From: Sistotremastrum niveocremeum HHB9708
Taxonomy: Eukaryota; Basidiomycota; Agaricomycetes; Sistotremastrales; Sistotremastraceae
NCBI GenBank assembly: GCA_001630475.1
Contig: KV419398.1
Span: 471,825-535,824, forward strand
DNA: 64,000 nucleotides
Reading direction: 5' to 3'
A model generated the notes under the pieces. It made no database searches and had not been told where the DNA came from. It saw only the letters and a program-made list of their open reading frames with translations. Positions 32,320 to 44,154 of this stretch are shown piece by piece; the first letter of the stretch is position 1; every line of letters begins with the position of its first letter. The position numbers and the translations under genes are program-made.

Positions 32320-33918
32320 ATGCGCCATCACTTACCCTACGAACTTCAGTCCCGGTGCTTGCGAGAAGCCATTGACGATGCGAGCCTTGATGCGGTTGAA
32401 ACCATCTGACAATGTCCTATGCCCCAGAATCGTACCACAACATTCATGGCCCTACGATCTGTTTGCCAGCTTTGGAACCACATTCTTCTTTCGGAGTCGA
32501 GTTATTGGTCAACCATCGGCATTTGCGAGGATACGTGCTGGGAGTGGATCGAAATGATGATAGAGAGAGCAAAATCTAAACCTCTTACACTTGCCATCGG
32601 AATCAACAGGCCCGAAAACCCCAAACCCAGTCCCTGGATGGAGGAGATTTCCTCGCACCTCGCACCCTACCTCCAGAAATGCGAAGAAATAAATCTTTCC
32701 TTGCCCATGAAAGGCTTGAAAATTGTTCTCGATCGTTGGAACGTGTTTGCGACACCTATGCTTCGAACTCTCAAACTAGGTCTCAAAGCCGACTCCTCTA
32801 CAAATACGAATATCACGTTTCTGGACTTATCCTCCATTCATATGCTTTCCGCGAAACCAATCCCCTTGACTTCATTATCCTTGTTCTGCCGGGCGACCAT
32901 TCCTCACATTAACGCGGCCAGAATGCCTCACCTCAAAGAGCTAACCGTCACTCTGAGCCGCATACCGAACGGACGCGATGGACTCAATCAGATTCTCAGT
33001 ACCTTGGGAGAACTCGAGCGACTTCACGTGTTGGATTCGGATCCCTTCTCCTTCCACGACTTACTCGGTCGGTCCAACCTTAAATCTGTACACTTGACTG
33101 CGGGGTGCGTCATTATGCAGACGCCACCCAAGCAATCTTTCGACGCGAAGATTACCTCTATGGTCCTCAACTGCGCTTTCGTAATCGAGGGGAATTTCGA
33201 CGTGTTCATCGATTGCCTTGATGGATTGCATGCGTTGGAGGATCTACAGATTGTTTCTCGCGGATGGCTTGCATTGCAGCGTGATCACATCACTTTCACT
33301 TTCTTCACTCGCACAAGATCCGGCTTGCAGAAACTGCGCTGCTTGGATGTTAGGGTCGAGAAAGGCTACGGATGGGTCCCATTCTCCATTCTAACGAAAT
33401 TCGAACTCCCCTCATTGAATGTCCTCCAACTTCACAAATCGGTCTCAACCTCTCAACGCGGCTCCAATCACGACTTGGAGATCGACTTATTCGTACCACA
33501 TCTCCGACATATGACTTTCCCAGCGCTACGTCATCTGAAACTCGACTTTCTCCAAGAAACGATGATATCAACCTTTCTCGAGTCCTCTCCTGCTCTCGAA
33601 TACATCTGCGGCAAAGATACCGTGAATCCACCCAGCGAATTTCTTAACCTTCTCATACCCACTTTGCACGATGACGTGTCTTGGACCATACACTCCCCAC
33701 ATCTTCGAGGCATAGACTTTGAATTCGAGGCTCCTAACGTGGAACCTACCTCTCACTCAGCCTCAGATTCCGACGAAGACGAAGATACTTTCGAAGACAT
33801 GCGCGACAGATACAACGACGTTTTGGTGCTGATGATAGACTTCAGGAACAGTTTGGCCGAATTCGGATTGTGTCCTACGCTACACGTCGACTCTGGGCCC
33901 ATCCTGTCTAAGCGTTGA
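32320..33918 (+). pseudogene. F-box/LRR-like gene with in-frame stop (right sister)
   Basis: The F-box start (MRHHLPYELQSRCLREAID) is followed by an in-frame TGA at 32407-32409, codon 30. The same frame then continues unbroken for almost 500 codons (FMALRSVCQLWNHILLSESSYW to the FGLCPTL tail). Its sister at 18400-20037 aligns without gaps across the stop. A downstream ATG at 32419 could start a protein lacking the first F-box helix. A 33-nt GT..AG segment (32395-32427) contains the stop and would keep frame, but is very short for an intron. Later parts show the usual Leu-rich repeats and PHLRGIDFEF. Probably a young pseudogene or a truncated receptor. Confidence 0.72.
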
Positions 33919-34301
33919 GCAACGTGCTTGGGATTTGTAGCCTGAGAGATGCCCTGCCTGAAGGATGGTGTTGTAGTGGATAAATCGACTTGTCGAATTG
34001 GAGCCGCGAAAGAGTCAGGTCTGGTATGCTTGGGCCATGTGGCATTATTTTCAAATCCGGATTCATTTCGCGTCATCGTAACTTTCTTTGTATCTTGATC
34101 GTGGATTACATCCGTAGTTAAAAGCTCAACGTCGTCTTCAAATACAAAGACTGGTGTTAAAATATTATTAATCATCAGAAATCAGAAACCGATACCAAAG
34201 CATGCTCAAACTACTATCACCGCATCTGTCGTCACTGGCTACCTTTGACAGTCGGACAGATACGTTGCATGCACATTTAGCCTGCATTCAACTGCATCAG
34301 G
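33919..34301. other. convergent intergenic region
   Basis: 383 bp between the F-box gene (+) and the amidase gene (-). An antisense open frame overlapping the F-box 3' end has no coding character. Nothing else seen. Confidence 0.45.
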
Positions 34302-36403
34302 TCAGTCCTCCATCACATCCTTCAATTGAGTCTTGGGGGTAGCGTTCGCGTATGCTTTCCTCATGAGCCGCACCTTCGTCGCCTGCTCATACGCATACGC
34401 CAATCCAATCAACTTCTCTTCACTGAACGCTGAACCGAAGAAAGCTAGGCCGATCGGTATTCCAGGAGCCGGATAAAATATTCCCGGGAACAGCTCGACA
34501 GCAGTCGTATTGTCAGGGTAGAACGACATCGGAACAGTGACCATTGGATACCCAGCGTAAGCCGCAGGAAAAGTAGATGGAAATCCTGGAGAAGGGAGCA
34601 CGAGGGCATCTAGATTGTGTTGTTGCAATGCAGCGTCGATCCCATTCGAGCCGCCCGCGTTCATAGCATCTGCTAATGTCGACCACCAGGTTGAGTTATA
34701 TCCGTTCGTGGATTGCGATTGGATCCAACTGCCTATAAGGTTAGACAACGATGAATACTTGAAAGAGTGATCTCCGTACAGATCTTGTCCAGTATATTCC
34801 GGCGTAGGCTGTTCAAGATCGGCATTGTCAATATTGAACTGAATGAGGTCCGATAAGCTCCCAACGCCACTTGGGATGCTGACCAAGGTCTGTAAATATT
34901 TCTTTATCTGTATCTGTTAAAGGATTTGTGTCGGGTTAACAACTTTACAGAGCGACGCGTTGAAATCGATACCTTGAAGTCTACGGCGAACAAAAACAAT
35001 AGGGGCGTTATGGTAGTGAAATAAGACGCGCTTGGCAGATCTGCTGGGTCTACGATGGTGGCTCCCAGAGCTCGGAGTTGCTCTAAGGCATTTTCGAATT
35101 CTTGGTTCACGAAGGGCAGATTTCCAGTAAGGCTATTATTGGTAAACACCGTGCGAGGGACGCCTATCCGAGCGCCCTTGATTGTGTTCAAGTTGAGGGC
35201 TTTGGTGAAGTCCGGCACTGGCGTTGGTTGAATAAGCGTGTAGTAATCCGAAGGATCAGGTCCCGCCATGGCTAGTATCACACCGCATCAGTCACAAGAA
35301 CATCATCCTTTTGGAGTCTCTCTCACCAGAAAGAATAGTTGCTGCGTCGCTAACAGATCTTGCGATAGGACCAACCGTATCCATCCTCGGTGTGATGGGT
35401 ATGACTCCACTTCTCGAAGTCACTAAATCGTTCACTTAGCATCCCAATCAAGACCCAAAGAGAAATACGAACGTCCAACGGTTGGCTTTATCCCAACCAC
35501 ATTATGATAGCCGGCGGGACAGCTTATACTTCCACCCGTATCTGTGCCAATAGCCGCTACGGCTAAGCCTACTGCAGCTGCCGCCGAAGGTCCTGAACTG
35601 GACCCGCAAGTCCCGCCATTTGGAAAACATGGATTGGTGCCCTGGCCTCCTCTAGGAGACCAAGCGTCGGGGATCGTTGTCCCACGATAGTGTGCCCATT
35701 CCGAAAGATTCGCCTTGCCTAGATAGAAGCTATGGCATCGTTAAACAGTAGAGACACTTTTGGCCACTAACCCAATATAATTGCGCCGGCGGCCTTGAGG
35801 CGCTGAACAATGAAAGAGTCTGTGTCTCGTATGGACTTGAACAGGGCCCAGGATCCCGCAGTTGTATTCAACCCTGGGTCTGGTGGTGAGCTTCGAGAAG
35901 AGACTGTTTGTGTTGTATTGTGAGAAATTACCTTCCGATCGATTTGTTCCAATATTGTCCTTGATTAAAATCTACCAGAAGGCGTCAGCGACCTTTGCTG
36001 AGTAAACACTTCCGCCTTGAGCCTACAGGTATGCCGTGGAGGGGGCCCCTGGGGCCAGAGTTCCTTCTTTCAGTGTCAAGGCGGTGCGCCAAGTCGATCG
36101 CAGAAGGATTCTTCTCCACCACCGCGTGTATTTCGTCATTCACTTCATCAATGCGTGCTGAGTAAGCCTGAGATGAGACTAACGATCAGCAGAGACAGGA
36201 TTCAGAATCAAAGAACTCCCCTTCACAAGATCAACACTAGTAAAATTGCCTGCGGCGAGTCCAGCTTGAAGATCGGAAATAGAAGCCTCGTATAGATCAG
36301 GAAATATTTCGCCGGGGTTACCACCGTGTTTCGCCTCGAGGCTATAGGAGACAGCGAGAAAAATGAGGACAAGACTTAGACGATGTCGAAATATGGTAGC
36401 CAT
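34302..36403 (-). CDS. secreted amidase (amidase signature family)
   Basis: Multi-exon gene, about 550 aa. A signal peptide is evident ([20 protein letters not shown]). Next come [34 protein letters not shown] and GPLHGIPV. The amidase signature is complete: catalytic Lys in [10 protein letters not shown], the Gly/Ser stretch [19 protein letters not shown] with the cis-Ser, and the nucleophile Ser in [15 protein letters not shown]. Further conserved parts are [26 protein letters not shown] and the C-terminal LVLPSPG and PIGLAFFG. The enzyme hydrolyses amide bonds; the substrate is unknown, and several N-glycosylation sites fit secretion. The junction between exon 1 and exon 2 (about 36180-36230) is uncertain by eye. 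ATG at 36403. Confidence 0.85.
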
Positions 36404-38514
36404 TAAAAGGATGACAGCTGTCTTCGGCGAGTCCGACTTTACATCGTTTGCTCTCCAGCCTTCTCAAGCTCTTTTAAGCGCAGAAAGTTGCCAGCACAGA
36501 AACAATGCCGCTGATCTAGCTTGACGTGGGTACATTGCAGTGTAGTACATCGACCCCACAGAAATATATGAATGGCCTTCGACGACGAATATACCTTCTT
36601 CCGAAACACTGCGCCAAGTCCAGAAGCCTTCGTCGGCAGACAACTGCAACAGAGGATTTCAACTCAGGTAAGTGTGTTGTTGATTATTATAGCTAGCTGA
36701 CCGGAGCGCGTATGCCTGAAACGATGGTGGCGCAGCTAGAGACGACTGATGTAGGATTAATTTGGCTTAGAGCAGGAACAGTGCAGATTTTAGCCACGAG
36801 ACATTGACGAGTTTCAGCGAAGTAATCGATAGGACGTCCGAATTAGAACAAGGAGCTGTTCCGCTCGGAGCTCCTAGTGCTATCTACTCCAGAAAATTGA
36901 GCTCAAATGATTCAACAGAAGAATCCTTGTTGTGATCGCAGAATGACTTTCAAAAGGAGCGCCCGACCCGCTCCGAGGATCCGGCCTCCCGATGGCAACA
37001 AAATGAAAAGTTCGCACATTCATATCTCAGTCGGCACCCGTGGTGTAGTCGAAAGTGTTTCAAATGCTTTACGACTCATGTAACCATCGCATAGCAAAGA
37101 TGGTTAGCCTAGGAGATCGGGGTGATCGAAGAGACCAAATTTATCTGATAAATGAGTTCACTTGATTCAGAGCACGCCGAGTTTCTCGAGCATTCGATCG
37201 CAACAAGGACCAAAGACTGTCGTTGAATTGGGTAGAATTCGTGATAGAATGTTCCTCTAGAAAGTTATGGACCATCGGATTTTGAGTGGACGTAGTTTAG
37301 CGGTACTTTGGTAAAGCAAGCAGCACAAACAAAGCGGCCTGTTTGGAGTCTTTGGACCAGCCTGCAGACAGTAGACACTAACAAAGTGGGTAAGGGGAAA
37401 CGTCAATGGAGGTAACTGGTGATCGCTTGCACGTCTGAAGGGATTATGTGGCCATCCTCTGAGGAAGGAATCAGTCACTGGCGAGAGTCGCAATTAATTT
37501 ACCACCTACCTCAGCGTTATCGACCTATGTTCGGGGTGCACGTGCTAGAAAGGCTGAACTGTTTGAGCACCGAGACTTGGCCCGTGCTGTGGACGAGGTG
37601 GGCCCCCTGATTTTTCAGAGCCGAGAGTGCCGACGAAAAACTATCCTAATCGGTCTTTATTGCTGCTCGAGGTCTCATCTGGATTAAGTTTATAAGAGAT
37701 GAAATTCCGAGCCTGGCAATAGAGTCATAACTACCTCTTATCTTTAAGTAACAGGTGCTTTTGAGGCAGCTTCGGCTTCATGAGCGCGAGGTGATCAAGT
37801 ATCCCTTTCAGGCAGCGGTCATCCAGATAATTGCTGGCGCCATCCATCATCTATTATCGTCGCAAACCTTGGCGAGAGAGTGGCGCCGTTTTGTAGTCGT
37901 CCTGAGAAGTGATTGTGAAAAGTTTAGCTACGGTTCCTTAGGCATTATGCTCGCAAAATGACTGGCGCGAATCGAGACTAGTTCCAAGTCGTGATGATGC
38001 CAAATGATAAGGTCTTGCAACACTGGTACCTCTAGCAGGACTTCACCTCGAGCGAGGAATTCGTTGAGAGCGGGAGTGCAAGGTCGTAAGCGGGTCAGTT
38101 GTTCGCTGTGGCAGTACTGGCTCTATCCGCCTCGCAGTTCACTAGTCCACTCAGTTCCATCGATTTAAAGTTGACATAGATCGATCCATATATCGACTGG
38201 ACATTACCAGTAGATCATCACGCCGGAGCCACGGGGCCGCACTGGAAACGTTGGACCTGAGACCAGGTGGCATGCTCGGTACAGTTGGCCACGAGATAGA
38301 GAGTCGAAGAGAGTTTGGATTTTGAAACTAATATGGAAGTGATGAAACCGATAGGCAAACTTTTACTGCACTTCGTGTCAATTTTTCGATTAACGACAAG
38401 TGTGTTGTGGAAAATAGCGAGAAATATTCGAATTCAAACTCAGTCATTTTTTTTCTACGGTCCAAGCCACCGCAACGTTTCTCGTCCCCCCTCCCCTTCC
38501 CTAAAAGCCATAAC
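36404..38514. other. 2.1-kb region without a recognised gene
   Basis: Between the divergent amidase and Zuotin genes. Only short open frames with no domain are present. I find no tRNA, inverted repeats or tandem repeat. It may hold promoters or unrecognised non-coding RNA. Confidence 0.4.
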
Positions 38515-39932
38515 ATGGTATCTGTTCCTGAATCACCAGTAGTACTCCCCCGGTTGCCAACTGACTGGAAACCACGCGAACCGAGCGGGAAGAGCATCAG
38601 CGGTCCGTAAACCCACCCTCCCGCATTGCTACAGCGTTTTACAACTGACATACCTCCAGCACCTAAAACGGGCAAACTACTCCCCGCTGGCTCTGCATAT
38701 CTTGCCCATGCCCGACGAACAATTTTCAACCGAACCCACCACGAGGACAATATCCTGGAGGAAGAGAACAGGAAGAAGAACGAAGAGTTGAACGGAGGTG
38801 TTATTGAGGATGACCTGGGTGTTGGAGATGAAGAAGAAGGACCTGAATTGGCCATGCTGGACCCTAAGGAATGGAAGAAGCAAGACCATTATACTGTTCT
38901 CGGATTGTCGGCGTTGAGATACAAGGCTACTCAGGATCAGATAAAAATTGCCCGTAAGCCTCTCCCTCCAGCCCATCCAAAGACGTACCTAATCATTTAT
39001 CGTAGACCGGAAGAAGGTGCTCAAACATCATCCGGACAAGAAGGCTGGTCAAGCAGGCGACTCAAACGACGACGCGTTCTTCAAATGTATTCAAAAAGGT
39101 ATGCCACCTTCCCTCCCCTTTCTGGCTGTCGACTGAAGTGTCATAGCACACGAGGTTCTCTCGAATCCCGAACGTCGCCGGCAATTCGACTCAGTCGACC
39201 CATACTTCCAAATCCTCGAAGACGATCTTCCCACCGCCTCCTCGCTTTCCAAAGCATCTCCTCAAGAATTCTTTGATGCATTCAGAGAAGTGTTCGAGCG
39301 TGAATCACGCTTCTCAATTAGGCAGCCCGTTCCTCTTCTCGGCGAGATAGATGACTCGAAAGAGACCGTCGAAGCATTCTATGACTTCTGGTACAACTTT
39401 GATTCATGGAGAAGTTTCGAGTACCATGACAAAGAAGTAAACGAGGGCAGCGATTCGTACGTCTTCATGCCATTCTTATTTTCCAACATATCTGACCACC
39501 AGACAGGCGTGACGACAAACGTTACACCGAGAAGAAAAATAAATCCGAACGCGCTCGGCTGAAGAAGGAAGACAACGTCCGAGTTCGCAGCATTGTCGAT
39601 CTGGCACTCAGCGTCGATCCTCGTATCAAGAGAATAAAGCAGGAAGAGAAGGCTGCTCGTGAGGCTAAGAAGAAGAACAAGGTCAACGGTGCTGTTGGAG
39701 GTGCCGCTGCGCTCAAAGCGAAGCAGGAAGAGGAGAAGAAGAAGGCCGAGGAGGAGGCTAAGAAGAAGGAAGAAGAGGACAAGGTATGTTTCATGGCGGC
39801 TCAGTCCTATGTATTTTATTCATTGATGATTAGGCTGCCAAAGCGGACGCGAAGAAAGCCAAGGCCGCTGCTGCTAACGCCGCTAAGAAAGCTAGGAGAG
39901 CGCAGAGAGCGCAGGAGGAGGGCACTGCTTGA
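38515..39932 (+). CDS. zuo1: Zuotin, ribosome-associated DnaJ protein
   Basis: Six exons, 38515-38602, 38660-38953, 39006-39098, 39147-39456, 39507-39783, 39834-39932, give 386 aa. The N-terminus has [18 protein letters not shown]. After an acidic stretch and [21 protein letters not shown] comes the J domain with the HPD motif (VLKHHPDKK). The Zuotin homology region follows ([45 protein letters not shown]). The C-terminus is Lys/Glu/Ala-rich and ribosome-binding in type ([11 protein letters not shown]). Zuo1 pairs with Ssz1 as the RAC complex and stimulates Ssb at the tunnel exit. The protein stops after the charged region; a clear C-terminal four-helix bundle as in yeast is not visible. Intron 1 uses a GTCCGT donor. 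Confidence 0.9.
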
Positions 39933-40103
39933 TTGTCGTTACTGCTATATCCTATCCTTTCACTGTTTTGCATATTATCTGTCCGTTGATTGGCCATTAC
40001 TATTTGTGAATATATGCGGTCGTAATATCCATTAGCGCGTGAAATTTCTGAGTCTGACTCTTATTTATTGTCTGCACTCCACCTCGTCACTGACCTGCCC
40101 GAC

Positions 40104-42170
40104 ATGCTCAGATGTCATCTAATAGCACACGTTCGACATAAGCCACGAGCTTTACATACCTCCTCAATTCTTCGAAATACAGGCGATCTGTATGACCCAA
40201 CAAAAATTGAACGACCGTCGGATGAAGTCGACGTCTGTATCGTCGGTGCAGGTCCTGCGGGTCTCAGTGCCGCCATTCGACTGAAACAGCTGGAGAAAGA
40301 AAGAGGAGATGGGAAAGAGATCAGAGTCGTTGTCCTCGAGAAAGGAGCTGAAGTCGGTCCGTGTTTTCTTCAACGACTTAAGACACAGCTAAACGACTAC
40401 ATGCAGGTTCACACATATTGTCGGGAGCTGTTATAGAACCACGAGCTCTCAACGAGCTCTTACCAGATTGGAAATCTCATCCATCGCATCCCCTGACTCA
40501 ACCCGCCACGCATTCTTCAATGCGCTTCCTAACTGAGAAATCGTCTTTCCCAATGCCACATCCTCCCCAAATGTCGAATAAAGGGAACTACATCGTGTCT
40601 CTATCCAGATTCACAGCATGGCTTGGCTCTATAGCTGAAGAAATGGGTGTCGAAATATACCCAGGATTCGGTGGATCGTCAATACTCTATACGGACCCCT
40701 CAAAGAAAGTTGTCAAAGGTGTCGTGACGAACGATGTTGGAATCTCAAAAAGTGGACACATCAAGGACTCTTTTGAACCGGGCCTCGAGTTTCACGCGAA
40801 GGCAACGCTGTTAGCAGAAGGTGCTCATGGCTCGCTCACAAAGACTCTCGTGAAAAACTTTGACTTGAGGGAGGGGAAAGATCCGCAGACGTACGGAATC
40901 GGGGTCAAAGAGGTGTGGAGAGTCTCAGAAGAGAAGTGGAAAGGCGGCGAAGTTGTCCATACGATGGGATGGCCTCTGGATTGGAAGACTTACGGTGGCG
41001 GCTGGGTTTATCATATGAGTGACGGACTTGTGAGTCTTGGATTGGTTGTCGGGCTGGATTACGCCAATCCCTACCTCAGCCCGTATCGAGAATTCCAAGT
41101 AAGTCCTTTCCCCAATCGAACACGAACTTTATTAATGATGGATATAGAGAATGAAGCACCATCCGTACCTTGCATCACTTCTGGAAGGTGGCGAGCGTCT
41201 TGCATATGGCGCCAGAACGCTCAACGAAGGCGGTCTTCAATCCATTCCTCGACTTCATTTCCCAGGCGGCGCCTTAATAGGCTGCTCGGCCGGATTCCTC
41301 AACGTCCCTAAAATAAAAGGCACGCACAACGCAATGAAAAGCGGCATGATAGCCGCCGAGAACGTCTTTGAACAACTCCAGGCTTCCTCCTCCTCACAAT
41401 CTGAGGACGGCATTGATCTTAGCGGGTATGAAGAGGGAATGAAGAAGAGTTGGGTTTGGGAGGAATTGAAAGAAGTTCGGAATCTAAGACCGAGTTTCAA
41501 TACTCGTCTTGGCCTTTGGGGTGGCATTGCATATTCTGGAATCGACTCCTTAATATTGAAAGGACGGACACCGTGGACTTTGAGAACCAAAATCTCTGAT
41601 GCGAGACATACCAAACGCGCTTCGTAAGTTTATTCATTACTATTCCCTGTGAGTCAGAGACTGATGGTAGAACTAGGGAATGCCAACCGATCGTTTACCC
41701 GCCTCCTCAGCCTCCTTTATCGACAGATCTACTAACATCCCTCTCACTAACTTCGACCAATCACGAAGAAGACCAACCTTCGCACCTCCGTATCCGTCGG
41801 CCTTCATCGTCATCCTCCTCAGACTCTTCCTCGTCCTTATCCGCATCACCAGTTGTTCTTCCCACTGCTGAAGCTCTGGCGTCTCACGTCCAGACAAACA
41901 CCCGAGATTACGCCTCTCTTCTCGGTCACGCATGCCCCGCCGGCGTCTACGAATATGTTGAAGCTTCTCCTCAGGAAGAGGGAAGTTGGAAAGGCAAGAA
42001 GTTGGTCATCAATGCACAGAACTGTATCCATTGCAAGCTTTGCGACATCAAAGTTCCTACGCAAGACATTCAATGGACTGTACCAGAAGGCGGTGGTGGA
42101 CCGGGATACTGTGAGACCCTGTTCCTCTGATTGTCGACACAACCGCTCATCTTGTGCAGCTTTGACTTAG
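40104..42170 (+). CDS. cir2: electron transfer flavoprotein-ubiquinone oxidoreductase
   Basis: Five exons, 40104-40356, 40407-41098, 41148-41623, 41677-42110 and 42160-42170, give 621 aa, the usual length. A mitochondrial targeting tail (LRCHLIAHVRHKPRALHTSS) precedes the FAD Rossmann motif DVCIVGAGPAGLSAAIRL. Further hallmarks are GSHILSGAVIEP, KGNYIVSLSRFTAWLG, EGAHGSLTKTL and FPGGALIGCSAGFLNVPKIKG. The 4Fe-4S region has CPAGVYEY and NCIHCKLCDIKVP, ending PEGGGGPGYSLT. The enzyme sits on the inner mitochondrial membrane and passes electrons from ETF (fatty-acid and amino-acid oxidation) to ubiquinone. The last exon is 11 nt and encodes the final residues. Intron 1 has a GTCCGT donor. Confidence 0.93.
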
Positions 42171-42687
42171 GATTCTCAATCTCTTTGTCCTGGAGTTGGT
42201 AATACGGCCTAAGGTATGGCTGGCTTGTTCTCTCCAGGTCTAATATGATAAGGAACGTTCGATTGCTGAAAGACTTTCGGATTGCATCTCAACTCAAGTA
42301 CATTAGTCCGACTTCGAGAGCGTCTTGTACTGTTCTCTGGCTAATTTTCAAGACGTTATGGAGAAGAACAAGGCACATCACCTGCAGTGTTCGCATTCCT
42401 AGAACTTTTCTTCAAGAGCTGGCACGACCCGTCCGATCGTTACTACACTGCAGACCGAATTCTCCCGACATTGCAACCCCTTTTCCCACACAGCTCTTAT
42501 CGACTCGATAAGCATCCGCAATACAAGGATGCCGAAGTCCAGCACAAGCGCTACCCCCTGGTTTCCTTCTGCGTAGCATCCGTAACCACGCTCCGAGTGG
42601 TCTTCGCCTGCGCACCTCGACGCACGTTCATCATGGGACCATACCATCGAGATGACACAGAGACGGTGTTCTATCTCTGTTGATGAT
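42171..42687. other. convergent intergenic region
   Basis: 517 bp between ETF-QO (+) and a membrane-protein gene (-). Two overlapping plus-strand frames (about 42245-42683) have no recognised domain. No repeat or RNA seen. Confidence 0.4.
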
Positions 42688-44154
42688 TCATGAATCTATT
42701 TCAGAACCCAGTCTTTCATAATTCTTCGAGTCTTGATCATCACGATCGTCGTGAGTCTGAGTGAGATGTCCAGGAGATCGAGTTTCGGGAATTGCCGTCA
42801 GACCTGGAAACGAAGGTGATGGGCTGCCTATCGCATATCCATGGATGACATTTGATGATGAGGTCGAAAAGACGGATTGTGGGGTTTGAGCGCGGTGAGG
42901 TGGGGGAAATAATAGTCTCATGTCACTTGGTGTTGAGGTCGCCTGGCGGTGATAAGAACTGACAGACGACTCGGGTGAGCGAAGACCTGTCAAATTGAGG
43001 GGATAACCTGGGTACCCATTTCTATTTGGAGATTGAGATAGAGCGACGGGATCAGGTAGGCTGATCCGTCGTGGATCTGGAAGTTGAGCTTGAGTGATAT
43101 CCATACCGTCCATCGTGTCAAACCCTGAACGGAAGCGCGACCCTTGCTGAGGGCCAAGATACGCATCGCTTCCTGGGGTAAACAAAAGGCCTGGATCGGC
43201 TCGGGGTCCTGAATGAGGATCATTAAGCACACCAGACAACCTTGTGAAACTAGATTCTTGAGTAACATACCGGTAATGTCTATCGCGGTATCGCCACCAT
43301 GACTGGCATTTCTTTCGTAACCATATTGATCCGAAAGTGTCGCAACATGACCACCTCGATCACCACGACTTGGTTGCTTCTCCATCGAGTCAGTTGTTTG
43401 GGTGAAGAAGCCACTGTCTCGTGTTAGGCTACGCACTCCTCGAGCCGTTTCGTTCGACGATGTGGGCTTATCTTCCGTTGGGTTCTGGGCTCGTCGACGA
43501 GCGCGGCGACGGAGGAAATAGAAGAAAACAAGACCCAGACCGATGATCAGGGATACGACACCGAGCACCAGCCCTGCGATTTCTGGCGATGTCGGGTGGG
43601 GTTTACCATGGGAAGCCCCGCTCTTTGAGAACTGGGGCCCCGATGGCGGAATTCTTTTGAGCTGGGAAAGATTAACAGGAATCCATTCATCTGGTTGGGT
43701 GTTGTTCGAGGCTTCACCCCCATCCGTCGATTTGAAACCGATGAAGTCGATGGCGATTGGAAGAGAACTGTTGTAAGGATGTCCGATTGTAATTATGTAG
43801 TCTGAATTCGGGAGAGGATAATCAAAGAGGACCTGGCATAAAGTAGTAGCATTGGCGGGGTTCGGGGGATAAGTTGTCAATGAACTTTGCGCTGAACTGT
43901 TATACAGGACACCGAAATGGGACTCTGCGGATCCCATGACAATCACTTGCGTTCCTGGCCCAACAATCGTGTCAGCAGGAGGTACCATTTTTTGCAATCC
44001 AAGTCACAGTACCCGTGAATCTGAATTGGACAAGCTCGTTCATTTTATTAAGCACCACTGGGGGGTTCAGTTTATTGGGTCCATTGCAGTTTGATTTACT
44101 GGTAGAGTTGTGACTGTCTCTGGGAAGTTTCAAGGCAGAATGCGGAGATATCAT
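42688..44154 (-). CDS. single-pass membrane protein with Ser-rich tail
   Basis: An extracellular part rich in Asn-Xaa-Ser/Thr sites (NNTQPDEWIPV, NSSLPIAIDFIGFKS) precedes a transmembrane helix (IAGLVLGVVSLIIGLGLVFF) and a basic stop-transfer RRRARRR. The cytosolic tail of about 250 residues is Ser/Pro-rich (SLPDPVALSQSPNRNGY). One intron near 43200-43270 joins the tail to it. The N-terminal end is uncertain: the first ATG in frame is at 44154, an alternative reading extends to about 44226, and a frame change near 43985-44010 needs either a small intron or a frameshift. Agaricomycetes carry many such orphan membrane proteins, of unknown function. It may be related in plan to the divergent neighbour at 46017. 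Confidence 0.6.

Noticed and set aside
33753-34175. Minus-strand open frame of 140 codons
   Set aside because: Mostly antisense to the F-box 3' end, with low-complexity Ser runs produced by the acidic coding region opposite; no domain.
36404-38514. Possible tRNA or non-coding RNA in the large gap
   Set aside because: No cloverleaf or box pattern could be found by eye.
42245-42683. Two overlapping plus-strand frames after ETF-QO
   Set aside because: No recognised motif and no consistent splicing; likely 3' flank sequence.
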